In this document: positions 8,910 through 19,654 of the stretch, one piece after another
Layout of the letters: every line of letters begins with the position of its first letter
How positions within the stretch are numbered: the first letter of the stretch is position 1
Assembly: GCA_029582265.1 (NCBI GenBank)
Contig: CM055828.1
Span: 12,559,777-12,623,776 of the forward strand
Source of the DNA: Zoroaster sp. YZ-2022
Lineage: Eukaryota; Echinodermata; Asteroidea; Forcipulatida; Zoroasteridae
Length of the DNA: 64,000 nucleotides
Reading direction: 5' to 3'
Position numbers and translations under genes: made by a program
The notes under the pieces: generated by a model
The model's database searches: none
Seen by the model: the letters and a program-made list of their open reading frames with translations, nothing else
What the model was told of the DNA's origin: nothing

Positions 8910-11347
8910 CCCTTTCAGCACCAAGACCAATTTTTCAATTATGCCTTGGGTACCACACTCATTTCTTTTTCATGTCTACTTGGTTACCACAGGACTTTTG
9001 GCAAGTTTCATTGTATAGCGCCCTCACATGTTGATGCATTGCAAGGCAATTTCTCTATTGTTAACATACAGGTGTCATAATGAATTACTCTCTGAGCCAT
9101 GAAATCAACTTTATAATAAAATACCAATTATGTTGACCTACATTAAAATGGCAAAACACTGTTATTGGGGTTTATTAAGTATTGTGACTTATACAGTAAG
9201 GAAACTGACTACAATTTTTTAATCTATTTTGTTTGAGCAAAAAAGACTGAACGGGGACTTGAACCTAGGCTTGAACCCTTCCAGCCCCCCCCCCCCCGTT
9301 CAATGTTGGAAAATCTGGGCTTGCGGTGTGCGTGCATCACATCAACATTGAAACGGGGGGGGGGAGAAGGGTGGAATTAAATGAAATCACATGTACATGT
9401 ATACAACCAAAAGTAGTTGGGCACAGACAGATCATTGGGTATGAAAATTCTCAAAACAGGGAACAACACACATTGGCTTATTACACTGTTTGCAGATCAT
9501 ACGCGTTTGTGTTCTCTTTGCCCTAGTACTGCAAACAACACAGTCACGTTTTTTGCTGGAGACATTTTTTCCAGGATAGTGTTGACATGAAAAAGGCCTG
9601 GAACCACATGGAAGTTGGCTTGCATGATGTACGGGGTCGTACTTCCAGGTGGATAAAAGTTCTTCGATGACCTTTACCCTAAAATCCAAATTGAAAAGGT
9701 GATGGTTTGTAGATATGGTGTTGTATACCACAGTAGCATTCAGAAAACAGATGTCAAGAATGTTTACGAATACTCTTTTCCACCATTTCATTGTTCTGTG
9801 TGGATGAGAGTAATACTGCACAATTTGTGCTGCCAGATCAGTTCCTCCCATGTATTTATTGTAATCGCAAACTACAGAAGGTTTTTTAATGTCGCGATGT
9901 CCGGTTAAACTGTTTTTACTACGAATCTGCTTAGTGGTGACACTGCAATTCCCGTAATTTGTCAAGAGAGTTACACGCTTTGTGTCTTGCCAGACGACAC
10001 AAAGTTGGCCTGCCTTTGTATAAAAGCGGGGGTCTTCTGTTTTTTTCATTGAGAACTTTTTGGGATTAGCAAAATCAGGAATTCCTTGTGTGGTGTAGCG
10101 CACAGTTCCACAAACTCCAAATCCTAGCTGTGATAACTTGGAGACCAGAGCTGGGCTGTTGTACAAATTATCCATGAAAATGACATGACCCTTGTGTTCC
10201 AGTCCTTTCACTAGATCCAAGACAACCTGGCCTGGTGTATGAAGAACAGATGGATGGTGTGTTGCCATGCTTGCAGCATGCACAGCGGAGGGTTGAATTG
10301 CTGCTGTGCTTGGCCGAGACCCTGTGAACATCTTCCAAGCACACGTATACCCGGATTCGGACTCATTTAAAGAGAAGCATTTCAGTCCCCACTTGTTGGC
10401 CTTTCGCGGTAAGTACTGCTTAAAGCTCAGTCGTCCTTTAAACTTCACCATACTCTCGTCTGGTGAGAGGTTTCGTCCAGGGCTGTATATTTTGAGAAAG
10501 GTTGGCAGTACAATGTCGAGTAAAGGGCGAAGTTTTGCTAGTTTGTCGGTAGGGCTGTCGACTTGAGCTCTGTTGTTGGCTAGGTGAAAAAATCTAAGGA
10601 TTGCAGTGAATCTGTTGCGGGACATAGATGACGGATATACCGGACTTCGAAGAACATCTGACATGGACCAGTGCATGCTGTATCGAGGCCTTTTGTTGAT
10701 ACCCATGCAAAGTAATAATGCCACGAATGCCATCATTTCGGGAATATTTGTTGGAGTCCAAGCAGACTGACGATTGGTTGGGTTTGCAGGCAAAGTTTGC
10801 TCAGTATATCTATTTGTCTCCGTCACCATCAGCTCCCAGGTCGCTTGACAGAAGTACAGTTGAAAAATTTGGAAAGGTGTACAGTTACTCAAATCTTCAG
10901 TCGTTCCCCTGTTTCCACTGAATTGCATGGGTTTCTTCGTGTATGCGTTAGTTTCACACCAACCAGACCGGTAGTTTGGCTTTTCCGATGATGATGATGA
11001 TGTCGGGACGCATTCCTCTTCACTATCATCCGACTCCGGTGTAGAATCCTCGTCAGAAGACATATCTGACCCACTATCTGCGAAGAGTTCTTCCAAAATG
11101 TGTGCACTTCGATCGACGTCCATAGCTATCAATGGCACGCAAAAGCTCGCGGGCGTCCTTTTTCAGCCAATCAGAAAACACTTGTCAATTGAGGGCGCTA
11201 TTGACATTTTCCGAAAACAGATGTTACCGACGTGCCACAGGGGCTCGCCGGGAACAAATGAGAATTGTTTTCGCGTGCCAAAAGAACACAACGGTACCCA
11301 AGAGATATACAATATTGAGCCAATATGGCACAATGGGGTTGAAAGGG
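8910..11347 (-). mobile_element. piggyBac transposon inserted in the polymerase gene
   Basis: The ends are inverted: CCCTTTCAGCACC at 8,910 and, reversed, CCCTTTCAACCCC at 11,347. A second shared block (CTTGGGTACC) lies about 35-50 bases inside each end. This matches piggyBac termini, which start CCC. The flanking tetranucleotides are ATAT and TTAT rather than TTAA, so either the target was unusual or both copies mutated. The polymerase frame is open on both sides. The 2,438-bp element contains one long transposase gene and is the freshest-looking insertion here. Confidence 0.88.
9432..11138 (-). CDS. piggyBac transposase (PGBD-like), intact
   Basis: The 568-residue frame is uninterrupted. 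An acidic Ser-rich N-terminus (about 20-50) is followed by the DDE_Tnp_1_7-type core. Candidate catalytic Asp residues are D227 in LSPDESMVKFKGR, D323 in VIFMDNLYNS, and D425 in VCDYNKYMGGTD, with D434 nearby. The YYSHPHRTMKWWKRVF block follows. The tail has a Cys-rich zinc-binding domain, CVVCSTRAKR then ICKQCNKPMCVVPCFENFH, the cross-brace type that binds piggyBac ends. It cuts and pastes at TTAA sites in the nucleus. Met 1 or Met 6 could be the start. The coding region looks full length and possibly active. Confidence 0.92.
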   Translation of the reverse strand: MPLIAMDVDRSAHILEELFADSGSDMSSDEDSTPESDDSEEECVPTSSSSSEKPNYRSGWCETNAYTKKPMQFSGNRGTTEDLSNCTPFQIFQLYFCQATWELMVTETNRYTEQTLPANPTNRQSAWTPTNIPEMMAFVALLLCMGINKRPRYSMHWSMSDVLRSPVYPSSMSRNRFTAILRFFHLANNRAQVDSPTDKLAKLRPLLDIVLPTFLKIYSPGRNLSPDESMVKFKGRLSFKQYLPRKANKWGLKCFSLNESESGYTCAWKMFTGSRPSTAAIQPSAVHAASMATHHPSVLHTPGQVVLDLVKGLEHKGHVIFMDNLYNSPALVSKLSQLGFGVCGTVRYTTQGIPDFANPKKFSMKKTEDPRFYTKAGQLCVVWQDTKRVTLLTNYGNCSVTTKQIRSKNSLTGHRDIKKPSVVCDYNKYMGGTDLAAQIVQYYSHPHRTMKWWKRVFVNILDICFLNATVVYNTISTNHHLFNLDFRVKVIEELLSTWKYDPVHHASQLPCGSRPFSCQHYPGKNVSSKKRDCVVCSTRAKRTQTRMICKQCNKPMCVVPCFENFHTQ

Positions 11348-11595
11348 TTATGGGGGTTGTTTGCTTTTGCGTATCGTTTACTTACCATACACGTTCCTCC
11401 TCTACTACCGTTTTCTATAAATAAATGCATGTCAACATCCGTAAACAATTCTAAACAAACTTTCGAATGTTTAAGCAAAGCGTCCCAACTTAATCCTGGA
11501 CTCGTATAATAATTAACTGGATCCAAACCGTATTTCTTCATACAAGTGGTACGAAAATTTTCAAACACGTCCGCCAATAAGCAAGTATCCGTACC
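11348..11595 (-). pseudogene. Polinton DNA polymerase B, middle fragment (Exo III region)
   Basis: Between the two transposon insertions about 80 codons remain open in one frame. DTCLLADVFENFRTTCMKKY is the Exo III area of the proofreading domain, followed by GLDPVNYYTSPGLSW and GTCMVSKRYAKAN, which leads toward motif A. The frame enters from the hAT boundary at 11,595 and leaves at the piggyBac boundary at 11,347. This shows that both elements landed within the same coding sequence. Confidence 0.8.
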
Positions 11596-13929
11596 ATAGG
11601 CGGATCCAGGATTTTTCAAAAAGGGGGGTCCAACCAGTGGCGTAGCTGTGATTTTTTCCAGGGTGGCAAGTGCTCTCAAAATTTCCGACTTAGGGGGATA
11701 GATCAATAATGCCCCCCTAAAAACTCCTCGGAAACACCACTTATGGTAAGATTTTTCCCTCTGCAACATTATTTTTTCGTAACTATTTTTTTTTTAATGA
11801 AAAACAAATGGTATGGCAGGGACGGATCTAGGAATTTTTACAGGGGGAAAGGGGGAATCAGGCCTTATGTCCCATTGTTGTGGACATATAGGTAATGCAG
11901 CACATTCATAGGCGGATCCTGGATTTTTTTTAATGGGGTCCAACCAGGGACACATATATTTTGTTACAGATGGGATGAATTTCCGTGTGAGTTCCTTCCC
12001 AAAAACAAATCCTGGGTGCGCCAGTGGTCTAGCCCCCCAAAAATATTGGCTCGTACCGCGCCTGCTACCTACAAACCCAACCTTCGATGTTCCCTTGCCT
12101 GCACGAAGCCGAACCCTTAAATATGCCGTCAATGAGTATCTTGCCGGTTATGTGGCAAGGAATACTATCCAGTCGTTGGGGGTATTCCGAGGACTGAGGA
12201 GCTTTAGTCCAGCTCTCAAACGAAATGGGTGCCCTCAATTCAAACTTTCATCTAATTCACCTATAGGTATTCTGCCGGTAACATCCGCATTACTCACGCA
12301 GAGGGGCTGTTTATGAAATCACACTCATGCAGCGCCCTCAGGAAGGTTTTCATGGGTTCTACATTGTCATGGATGGAACGTCTGGCGATGAGAGTTTTCC
12401 TTTTCATAGTGGCTTTAAGACGATGGTTTATAAGAGAAGGGAAAGTTGTTTGAAAACATCCTTCTTTGGTTTTTTTCGACAAATGTTTGACAGACCTTAT
12501 CAAGATTGATGGTCATGTCATGATTAAGATTGAGAAGAGTTAACCCAGCGAGACGATCCTGACCCATTCTGTTGCGAAGGTAGGTCTTCACTCTTCGAAG
12601 GCAGGAAAAAGAACGTTCTGCTTCACAGCTCCCAACAGGCAGAATGCAACCAATTCGAAGGAGAGTGCTAATGTTTGGAAATACATCCTCATCAGCATGC
12701 AGGAGACATTCAAGGAGGCTTGATGGAGGTTGCTTCTCCCTTTCCCATAAGCGTTTCCACTCCTTCACCTCTGCTCTCAATGATGATGGTTGTGGCAGAT
12801 CTGCTTCCCAAAACATCAGCTTTTCCAAAACATTATTCAAATTGGAACTTGCAAAAGCAGATGGGAGAAGATCCAAAATGGCTGCACCCTGTCTGCTCTG
12901 TGGACTGAATCTGCTCCTGAACTCTGCAGAAATATGATCTAGGAATGGTATGGCACAGTTCCTCAGGAAGTACTCTTTTGGACAACTGCTGGGGGCATTA
13001 GGTCTATGGGACTGGTTTCCTGTCCTTGGGGCTCTCGGGGCCAACAGAGTCGATCCGACAAGGTGGGATAAACGGGTGGCATCAGCAAACCATATTTCAA
13101 ACTCCTCCTCTACCTCTTCTCTGAGAGCAGCCACACGATCTACCGTGTCACCGATCATTCGGTACGCATGGAAAATATCTAAATCCCTCTTTTGCAATTT
13201 TAATGAAATGGGTTTGATGGTCTCCATGGCATTTTTTGCAACAATGAAAGACACAAGTGTCTGTGACGATGTCAGGCTGGATAGAAGTCCTTGCGCTTTA
13301 ATCCTCGTCTCCTGGTCCCATCCGCCCACCCAGCTATCCTTGTAGATATCAGGATATGTAGTCGGATATGTACATGTACATGGCCATGCACAGTAATATA
13401 TGTACGCAAACCTGATTGGCCAATAGTAAAATAAAAGTCCGCCAACCAATAGCAACTTAGCTTCCAAAAGTTATCGGGGACGATTGCCATTGCTTTGGTC
13501 TACGACACGACCGGAAGAGCGTTTACATGCGTTGGTCGTACTCTGCGCCCGTACACACTACGCACAAGTTCGATTGTCCCAGTTATTACAATGTATTACA
13601 TGTATTGAGGTTTGCGCACTTTGCGGTAAGCTTTGTACTAGAACGAAACTTTCCCAAAGTCCACAGAGACGCTGTTAGAATTTTGTTTAATGTTTTTTAA
13701 CTTCTTGTGCATGTGCGTGCGTGAGTACTTTATCCGTAGGAGGCCCCCTTAGGTCATGCCTCCCCCCCCCAAAAAAAAAAAAACACACATCGGAAAACAC
13801 CCATAACAAAATCCCCCCACGAATAAAAATAAAAATAAATAATTTTTTTTTTTAATTATAAAACAAACAAAAAAAACGCCAAAAAAGGGGGGCCCGGACC
13901 CCCTGGACCCCCCCCCCTGGATCCGCCTA
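11596..13929 (-). mobile_element. hAT transposon insertion, degraded
   Basis: The ends are inverted: ATAGGCGGATCCAGG at 11,596 and CCTGGATCCGCCTA at 13,929. The flanking 8-mers TCCGTACC and TGCGTACG agree at six of eight positions, as expected for an old hAT target duplication. The left end sequence recurs in the same direction at about 11,908-11,955 (TAGGCGGATCCTGG, then GGGGTCCAACCAGG), so the left side is partly duplicated or holds a second partial insertion. Inside is a transposase relic on the minus strand. A G-rich/C-rich block (13,760-13,925) forms the right end. Confidence 0.8.
12415..13467 (-). pseudogene. hAT transposase C-terminal half
   Basis: Homology-like sequence starts around residue 48 (WVGGWDQETRIKAQGL) and runs to the end. 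It passes EFEIWFADATRLSH and reaches the hAT dimerisation block CEAERSFSCLRRVKTYLRNRMG near residue 290, then LTLLNLNHDM. This resembles the ZMYM/THAP12-type hAT proteins. The N-terminal DNA-binding finger and the first catalytic residues are missing, and the first 45 or so residues look like non-coding DNA read by chance. It cannot be a complete transposase. Confidence 0.8.
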
Positions 13930-14503
13930 TGCGTACGCACGTATAAATCGTGATAATCTCCTAAATTTTTACATTCAAACTTGTTATAAACGTTCGTTGC
14001 GAGCTCGTATTGTTCTTCGGTAATGTGTTGGTCGTTTAAACTGCTATAAACTTTTTCTTGCGGAGGAAGTTTTTTTTCTTCAAATCTTTCAAAACTATCC
14101 ATGTACTCGTAAGGATAAATACCCTTTTGTAATAAAAGTTTTACTTTCTCAAGATCGCGCTCGTACTTTTTAACGATTGGAAAAACGTCGTTTGATTCTA
14201 CGAGTTTATCTAACGACGCTAGTAAAAATTGAGCGCTGTCGATAAATCGTAGTTGTCCGATTGAAAAAGATATGTACTTTTCTATATTGTTTGGAATACA
14301 CGTTAGATTTCCTCGCGTTTGACTCGCGGCTGGCATAATGAGATGAGAGTCGTAGCCTCGCAAATTATGAAATATGACTGGAATAAAAGTTTTGTCTGGT
14401 TTTAAACTTAGTTGCAAGTTACATTTACTATGCGCCGCTCCTCTGTATTTACCGGTAATGTGACAATGATCGCGTACTTTGCTAAACTTGTCATCGTCTT
14501 CAA
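13930..14503 (-). pseudogene. Polinton DNA polymerase B, Exo II fragment
   Basis: The frame contains DHCHITGKYRGAAHSKCN (a Cys/His cluster common before the exonuclease in these enzymes), FHNLRGYDSHLIM (the Exo II block with its Asp), then IGQLRFIDSAQFLLASLDKL and an approach to Exo III. It is joined to the upstream part by a one-base shift near 14,500 and is cut at 13,930 by the hAT element. Residues after YVRT in the open frame belong to the hAT end. Confidence 0.8.
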
Positions 14504-15936
14504 AGAATCGTCTTCTTCATCTTCTTTAGCCATGTAAATTTTTTAGGATTTTTAAATATTTCGTTAATATTTTCTTCTTCCTTTTCTAATTCATTTAAAA
14601 AATGCTCCGCGGCATCTTCTCCTCGGTATACAACGGGAGAACGAGTATCGCCGTCGCACCGAACGACGACATACGAATAACCGCAAACAACGTGTTCTTG
14701 TAGTTTTTTAGTATTTGTCGTATTCACATCGTCAATCTTTTTAATAATACTTTCAAAGTCGGCGTATATAACGAAAGGAACTTTCATCTTTTTATGAAAA
14801 TTTATAAATTTTAGAGTATCGTTTTTACCCTTTTCCGGCATAACGACCGTCGTCGGTCTGTCGTTAATTCCCGTACACATTTTTACGTGATTTTCAAGAT
14901 ACGCTTCCGGCGAGTAACCCTGTAAACATCTAAAACAAAAATGTTTACTATCTTTGTGACTCGTTTGGTCGTAAAGTAATTTATTCACATCTTTAATCCA
15001 AACGTAGTGAGATTTAGTACCTTCTTTTTCTTCTTTATGAAATAATAATAAATTAATACGATCTATATCCGCGGGTTGATTGCTGAGTTTGTAAACTAGT
15101 ATTGATTTTGATTCATAACCAAAAACGTTTATCGCGATACAATTTTGTTTCTCTACTCGCTTCATTTGATTAATCGGAGTTGGAGCGTTGATATTGTCAA
15201 CATTTAAACCATCCTCTGCCGGGTATTTAGACATTCTATCAACATTCTTTTTTGCGGGAAAAAGAGCGCTGCGCAGCGCCCATCGTAAACAATCGTCGTC
15301 TTTGGTTTTTACGTTGATGCACGCTTTTTTTTTTTTTATGTAGTCGCATAGCTCGATATAAGAACCGCCTCTCAAAGGTTGATATCTCGCGATAGTAATA
15401 CTCATATCTACAATACGATCAATCTCCCATCCAGAACCCCTTTGCGTCCATTTTTCTAAAGACTCTTGAATTTGTGAAAAAACGGTATTAAATACATTTT
15501 CGATACTATCCAAATTCAATAAAACAATTTGCCTATTATTATGAAAATTTGGTTCGGCATAATCGATCGTACCGTCTAGTTTTTCTTTACGTAAATTAAT
15601 ACGTATATATATCATAAACTTAAATGACGCAAATTCTTGCAAGTCTATACCAAACTTGGCTCTAATCTTTGGTTTTACCGCCTCCCAAAAAATGTTTAAA
15701 TCTTTTTCTTTGCTATGATTTAGCGGAATGAGCATTCTTCGTTGACGTAAATATCTTCCACCGTCAATCGGTGGTTCGTTAAATCTCAACTCTTCTTCTT
15801 GATTAAAAAACCTTTTAATAGCGGCGATGTAGTCTTTTTTTAACAACTGACCTCTTTTTCCAATGCCACGGTGAGGTAACTCAATATTTTCAGACGCTAT
15901 ACGCTCTCTCAATTCGACTAAATTTAATTTATACAA
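14500..15936 (-). pseudogene. Polinton DNA polymerase B, N-terminal part
   Basis: About 478 open codons run from MYKLNLVELRERIASENIEL. The region includes CLRWALRSALFPAKKN near residue 218, a zinc-finger-like HFCFRCLQGYSPEAYLENHV near 330, and the Exo I block VIYADFESI near 390, holding the metal-binding Asp and Glu. The frame stops after a Lys/Thr stretch at 14,500, a one-base shift from the next part. Upstream, a short frame from a Met at 16,106 (RRYLSKWTLQELKDFTRE) also looks genuine, so the true start may lie there. The enzyme replicates the element by protein priming. Confidence 0.82.
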
Positions 15937-16110
15937 TGGCTTTTGTTTATGACGACGTAAATATCTTTTTACGCTTCGTAATAAGATTTTTTATTTATTT
16001 TTTTCGTTCTATTGTCTCGCAGTATAAAAATTGGTTTACGCTCTCTGGTAAAATCTTTCAATTCTTGCAATGTCCATTTCGATAAATATCTTCTTCTTTC
16101 TTCCATACTC

Positions 16111-16424
16111 TCTCTTTACTATTCACCTACATAATATTATTATTATTTTTATTTTTTTATCAATTTGTTGGTGATATTTTTTTCAGACCTGTATTTTGAG
16201 CGGTTTTTTAAAATGTAATTTTTAAAATTAAAAATGTTATCTCCCCCTACTACTACCCAAACACTCTCGTGACGTCATCCCTTTTTTGATGACGTCACGC
16301 TCTGCCCTCCCACTTTTAACCTCTACTCATCATTAACCACGCCCATTTTTAAGTACCCCTCATCCAACATATTTTTCAAAAAATGATTTTTGAAAATGAG
16401 CCAGAACCCCCATCTGACATACTA
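16111..16424. other. Right flank of Polinton A, with a TGACGTCA hairpin
   Basis: No gene is seen. The stretch is AT-rich up to 16,230. A perfect 12-base inverted repeat, CGTGACGTCATC (16,268-16,279) and GATGACGTCACG (16,288-16,299), is separated by eight bases. TGACGTCA is the CREB/ATF-type core, and the same octamer appears in the ends of the element at 22,880-29,645. I found no terminal repeat that fixes the end of the Polinton. Confidence 0.5.
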
Positions 16425-16790
16425 CTAAAATACTCAAAGTTGAAAGCCAAGGACCCCCAGGTTATGATAGTGGGCCATTTTTACACAATCCATCAAATGA
16501 ATGGGCCTCAAATCTTTGTTTTTCAGAAAAAGTTGAGGGTATTATGATAAACAGCTCGGCGTATGACTTTTTTTCTCACTTTAGTTGGGTGCACCCTCAC
16601 GTGGAAAATCTCTTTCCTATACCTACAACGTAACCGTTAATCTTACATAGCCCCCTCAAAGGACGAAGTAAGTTAGTTTCTTTAGCCCAAATTGTACTAA
16701 TAATAGCTTTTGAGGGTTTAAATGTCGGTGCGGTCAAACTTTGCATGAATTAGTATACAGAAAACTTGATGAAGATAACAATTGTTGTGG
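16425..16790 (+). repeat. Dispersed repeat, copy 1
   Basis: This stretch and 18,000-18,320 are direct copies with many small differences. Shared blocks include CAAGGACCCC, GGTTATGATA, TTACACAATCCA, AATGGGCCTCAA-like runs, CTTTGTTTTTCAG, GATAAACAGCTC and TCAAACTTTGCATGA. It has no coding potential. It is probably part of an older transposon that also includes similar pieces near 17,140 and 17,730. Confidence 0.75.
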
Positions 16791-17999
16791 TATTTGACGG
16801 AAGGAACGCGTTTGCACCCAAACTCCAAAAAAATATTTTTTATAATCCGTCTGTATTGCATACAGCGCTGGAAAATGACGAGGAGTATGAGTGTTCGACG
16901 GCCGTTTTCGAATGAATGTCGAGGCCAAAAAGTCTTAAAATGATGAGTTTTCTAAGAGGAAAGACCTAAGCTATCTGTTGATTCCACGCTTGTGACTGTA
17001 TCTCAAAAACTGGCAGACCTACCGCGCAGCAAATGTTCATGCTATATTAAATGTTTGCTGTTCAAATCCCGCCCAGCCATGTACAGAATGTACGGGGCTA
17101 TTCAAAGCCAATAATTTATTATGAAAAAAAATACTTTCTCTGACAGCGCTGCAAAGGTCCACGGGTTGGGTGCATTTCAGTGGCCATTTTGTAGAGATAA
17201 CCATCCCCAGCCTTGTATTTAAATACGACTCTATAGTGTACATACTTCACAAACAAATTCCAGTATGATTTAACACTTTCTCAATAAATCTGATAATGAG
17301 TATTAGGCAAGCAAATATGTTTTGACGTTGTGGGGGTTTATGGTGTGTAGTCCCTGGGTAGTCTGTGTTTTAAGGGATTTTATGTGCAAATATTGTTAAA
17401 TAAATTAATTAATTTAAAAAAAAAAAAAAATTTAAACAGACCCCGATGGTCTGAGGGGACAGTACCAGCGCACTATCGGATCGTTCTACGAGTACGTTGG
17501 TAGTTTTTGAATGCAATTTAAATGTGTTAAAGTATTAAGGGATAAATTGGGTAAAAAAATTGTCTCCGGTGGGAGTTGAACCGGTGACCGTTGGCTTCAC
17601 AGTCAGTCGCTCTACTGACTGAGCTATCAGTGCCTTGAACACTTAGTGCAATACACTGAAGATGGAGATATGATTTGCCTACTTTTTCCTGTAAAATTAC
17701 ATGTAATTTTGACAGTGTACTTTCTCTCACAGTGATGCAAAGATACTAGGGGTGACTACATATCAGTGGCCGTTTTGCAGGGAACAAACAAATTCCAGTA
17801 TCATCAGCCCCTGCCCTCCCCACTTTTCGACACTGCTTTAAAAATACGCTTATATATACATAGGTTGCAATAATAGGCCTATGTCATGCAATGCGTTTAA
17901 CGCAATTGAGGTCGACGTTAAATTCTCACAACAAACGAAGCATCCATTTTGGAAAAAGGCCTTACGCTTGAAATCAAATTAGGACCACTTTTTCATGGC
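16791..17999. other. Gene-free stretch with similar half-repeats and a tRNA-like piece
   Basis: No coding sequence is supported. Two segments resemble each other: 17,130-17,270 and 17,725-17,810 share a TGCAAAG block, CAGTGGCCATTTTG against CAGTGGCCGTTTTG, and AATTCCAGTAT. An A run lies at 17,415-17,429. A tRNA-like segment lies at 17,561-17,634 (listed separately). Confidence 0.5.
17561..17634 (-). repeat. tRNA-derived (His-like anticodon) pseudogene or SINE head
   Basis: Read on the minus strand it has an A box (TAGCTCAGTCAGTAGAGC), an anticodon loop CTGTGAA (GTG, His-like) and a B box (GGTTCAACTCC). The acceptor arms do not pair, so it is not a functional tRNA gene. It resembles the heads of tRNA-derived SINEs. 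Confidence 0.6.
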
Positions 18000-18320
18000 C
18001 TAGTGTATCCAAAATACTCACAGTTGGAAGTCAAGGACCCCAGGTTATGATATTGGACCACCTTTACACAATCCACTAAATGTATGGGCCTCAATTCTTT
18101 GTTTTTCAGAAATATTTGAGGGCATACACTTTATGATAAACAGCTCTGCTCATGACTTTTTTTCTCATTTTAGTGGGGTGGCACCATCATGTGGAAAAAA
18201 CAAAGGATAAAATAAGTTAGTTTAGCCTAAACTGCTCTAAAATAACTTTTGAGGATTTAAATATCGGTCAAACTTTGCATGATTGAGTATTCAGAAGCTT
18301 GGTGAAGATGATTACAATTA
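18000..18320 (+). repeat. Dispersed repeat, copy 2
   Basis: This is the direct copy of 16,425-16,790, ending in the same TTTGAGGATTTAAAT and GTCAAACTTTGCATGA blocks. It leads straight into the tRNA-like array. Confidence 0.75.
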
Positions 18321-18339
18321 TTATTATTTAATATATCTT

Positions 18340-19654
18340 TAACCTACAGAATGATGAAGAATCAGTTAGCTCCGTTGATAGACTGCGTGACTGACGATCC
18401 ACGGTTTCTTGGATTGAATCTCGAATCTCGAACAGAGAATTGTTTATTTTGTAAAAGTGTGTACTATTCCTGTTGAAAACAATCAAATGGTCTTTTAACT
18501 TCAAATACATCTTTAACCTACACTGTAAAAAAAAATCTGTAAATTTACATCAAAAGTGATGGCAGCAGCATCGCCAGACACTTTGATGTAAAAATACAGA
18601 TATTTAGTTTTTTAAGATAACGCCCAAATTTGCTTTTATAGTTTACAAAAATCTGTAAAATAATTTTACATCCATACGTTAAAAATACAGGCAATTTGTT
18701 ATTTGAAATCCAAGCAAATGGCTGTAATCTGTATTTAAGTGTTGTGAAAATAAAAAAACATACTGTTTCTGTGAAATTTTCTCCGTAAAAATACAGAATT
18801 TTTTTACAGTGTATAGAATGCACAAGAATTAGTTAGCTCAGTTGGTATTGCGCGTGACTGACGAGACAGAGGTACTTGGATCGAATCCCGACTAGAGAAT
18901 TGCTAATTTTGTAAAAGTATATTCCTGTTGAAAACATTAAAGATAATTTGAAGTTAAAAGGAATACACTTTTACAAAATAAACAATTCTCTGTTCGAGAT
19001 TCAATCCAAGGACCTCTGGATCGTCAGTCACGCGCTCTATCAACTGAGCTAACTGATTCTTCAGCATTCTCTAGGTTAAAGATATATTTGAAGTTAACAG
19101 ACCATTTAAATGTTTTAAAGAGGATTATACTTTTACAAAATAAACAATTCTCTGTTCTGGATTCGATCCAAGGAGCTCTGGCTCATGAGTCATGCGCAAT
19201 ACCTACTGAGCTAACTTATTCTTGTGCATTCGATAGGTTAAAGATATATTAGAAGTTAAAAGAACATTTAAATGTTTTCAACAGGAATACACTTTTACAA
19301 AACAAACAATTCTCCGTTCAGGATTCGACCCAAGGACCTCTTGCTCGTCAGTCACGCGCACTAACAACTGAACTAACTGATTCTTGTGCATTCGCTAGGT
19401 TAAAGATATATTTGAAGATTAAAAGATCATTTAAATGTTTTCAACAGGAATACACTTTTACAAAATAAAAAATTCTCTGTTCAGGATTCGATCCAAGGAC
19501 TTCTTGCGCTTCAGTCACGCGCACTACCAACTGTGGTAAATGATTCTTGTGCATTCGATAGGTTAAAGATATAGTTAAAAGACATTTTAACCTAGATAAT
19601 GCACAAGAATCAGTTAGCACAGTTGGTATTGCGCGTGACTGACGAGCCAGAGGT
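18340..19654. repeat. Array of about 160-bp tRNA-like units in both orientations
   Basis: Seven units share a tRNA-like head (GTTAGCTCAGTTGGTA, GCGCGTGACTGACGA, TTGGATCGAATCC) and a tail with AGAGAATTGTTTATTTTGT, CTGTTGAAAAC and TTTAACCTA. Two are on plus (18,340 and 18,828). Four follow head to tail on minus (about 18,950-19,575). A last plus unit (from 19,598) is cut at 19,654 by Polinton B. The D loop and B box are recognisable, but acceptor pairing is poor. It is a tandemly amplified tRNA-derived SINE or satellite. Confidence 0.75.
18521..18811. mobile_element. MITE with TA target duplication inside a tRNA-like unit
   Basis: The ends are CACTGTAAAAAAAAATCTGT and, inverted, CACTGTAAAAAAATTCTGTA. 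Each is flanked by TA (18,519-18,520 and 18,812-18,813). The surrounding unit reads CTTTAACCTA before and GAATGCACAAGAAT after, exactly the continuous motif of neighbouring units, so the empty site can be read directly. It is 291 bp with no coding sequence. TA duplication suggests a Tc1/mariner-type mobiliser. Confidence 0.85.

Larger units (their letters stand above)
312..16110. mobile_element. Polinton/Maverick-type element, copy A (left-truncated, two later insertions)
   Basis: The gene set is that of a Polinton: protein-primed type B DNA polymerase, retroviral-like integrase, FtsK/HerA-type packaging ATPase, a candidate double-jelly-roll capsid protein and small conserved genes. Structural genes and integrase lie on the plus strand up to 7,339. 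The polymerase is convergent from the right. The left end is lost next to a LINE fragment, and no terminal repeat could be proved on the right, where coding sequence ends near 16,106. Two foreign insertions (8,910-11,347 and 11,596-13,929) split the polymerase. Several genes carry frameshifts or stops, so the copy is dead as a unit. Polintons are integrated virus-like transposons of eukaryotes. Confidence 0.85.

Noticed and set aside
12118..12175. Frame with NEYLAGYVARN, resembling a motif of P-element/THAP9-type transposases
   Set aside because: Only about a dozen residues look similar, and nothing before or after supports it. It lies in the left part of the hAT insertion and may be a relic, but I cannot support a call.
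11794..12316. Overlapping frames on both strands within the hAT insertion
   Set aside because: The frames follow repeat ends and G/C runs and show no transposase motif, apart from the short one noted above.
17561..19650. Functional tRNA genes
   Set aside because: A and B boxes are present but acceptor stems do not pair and the units are tandem with long tails. They are SINE-like.
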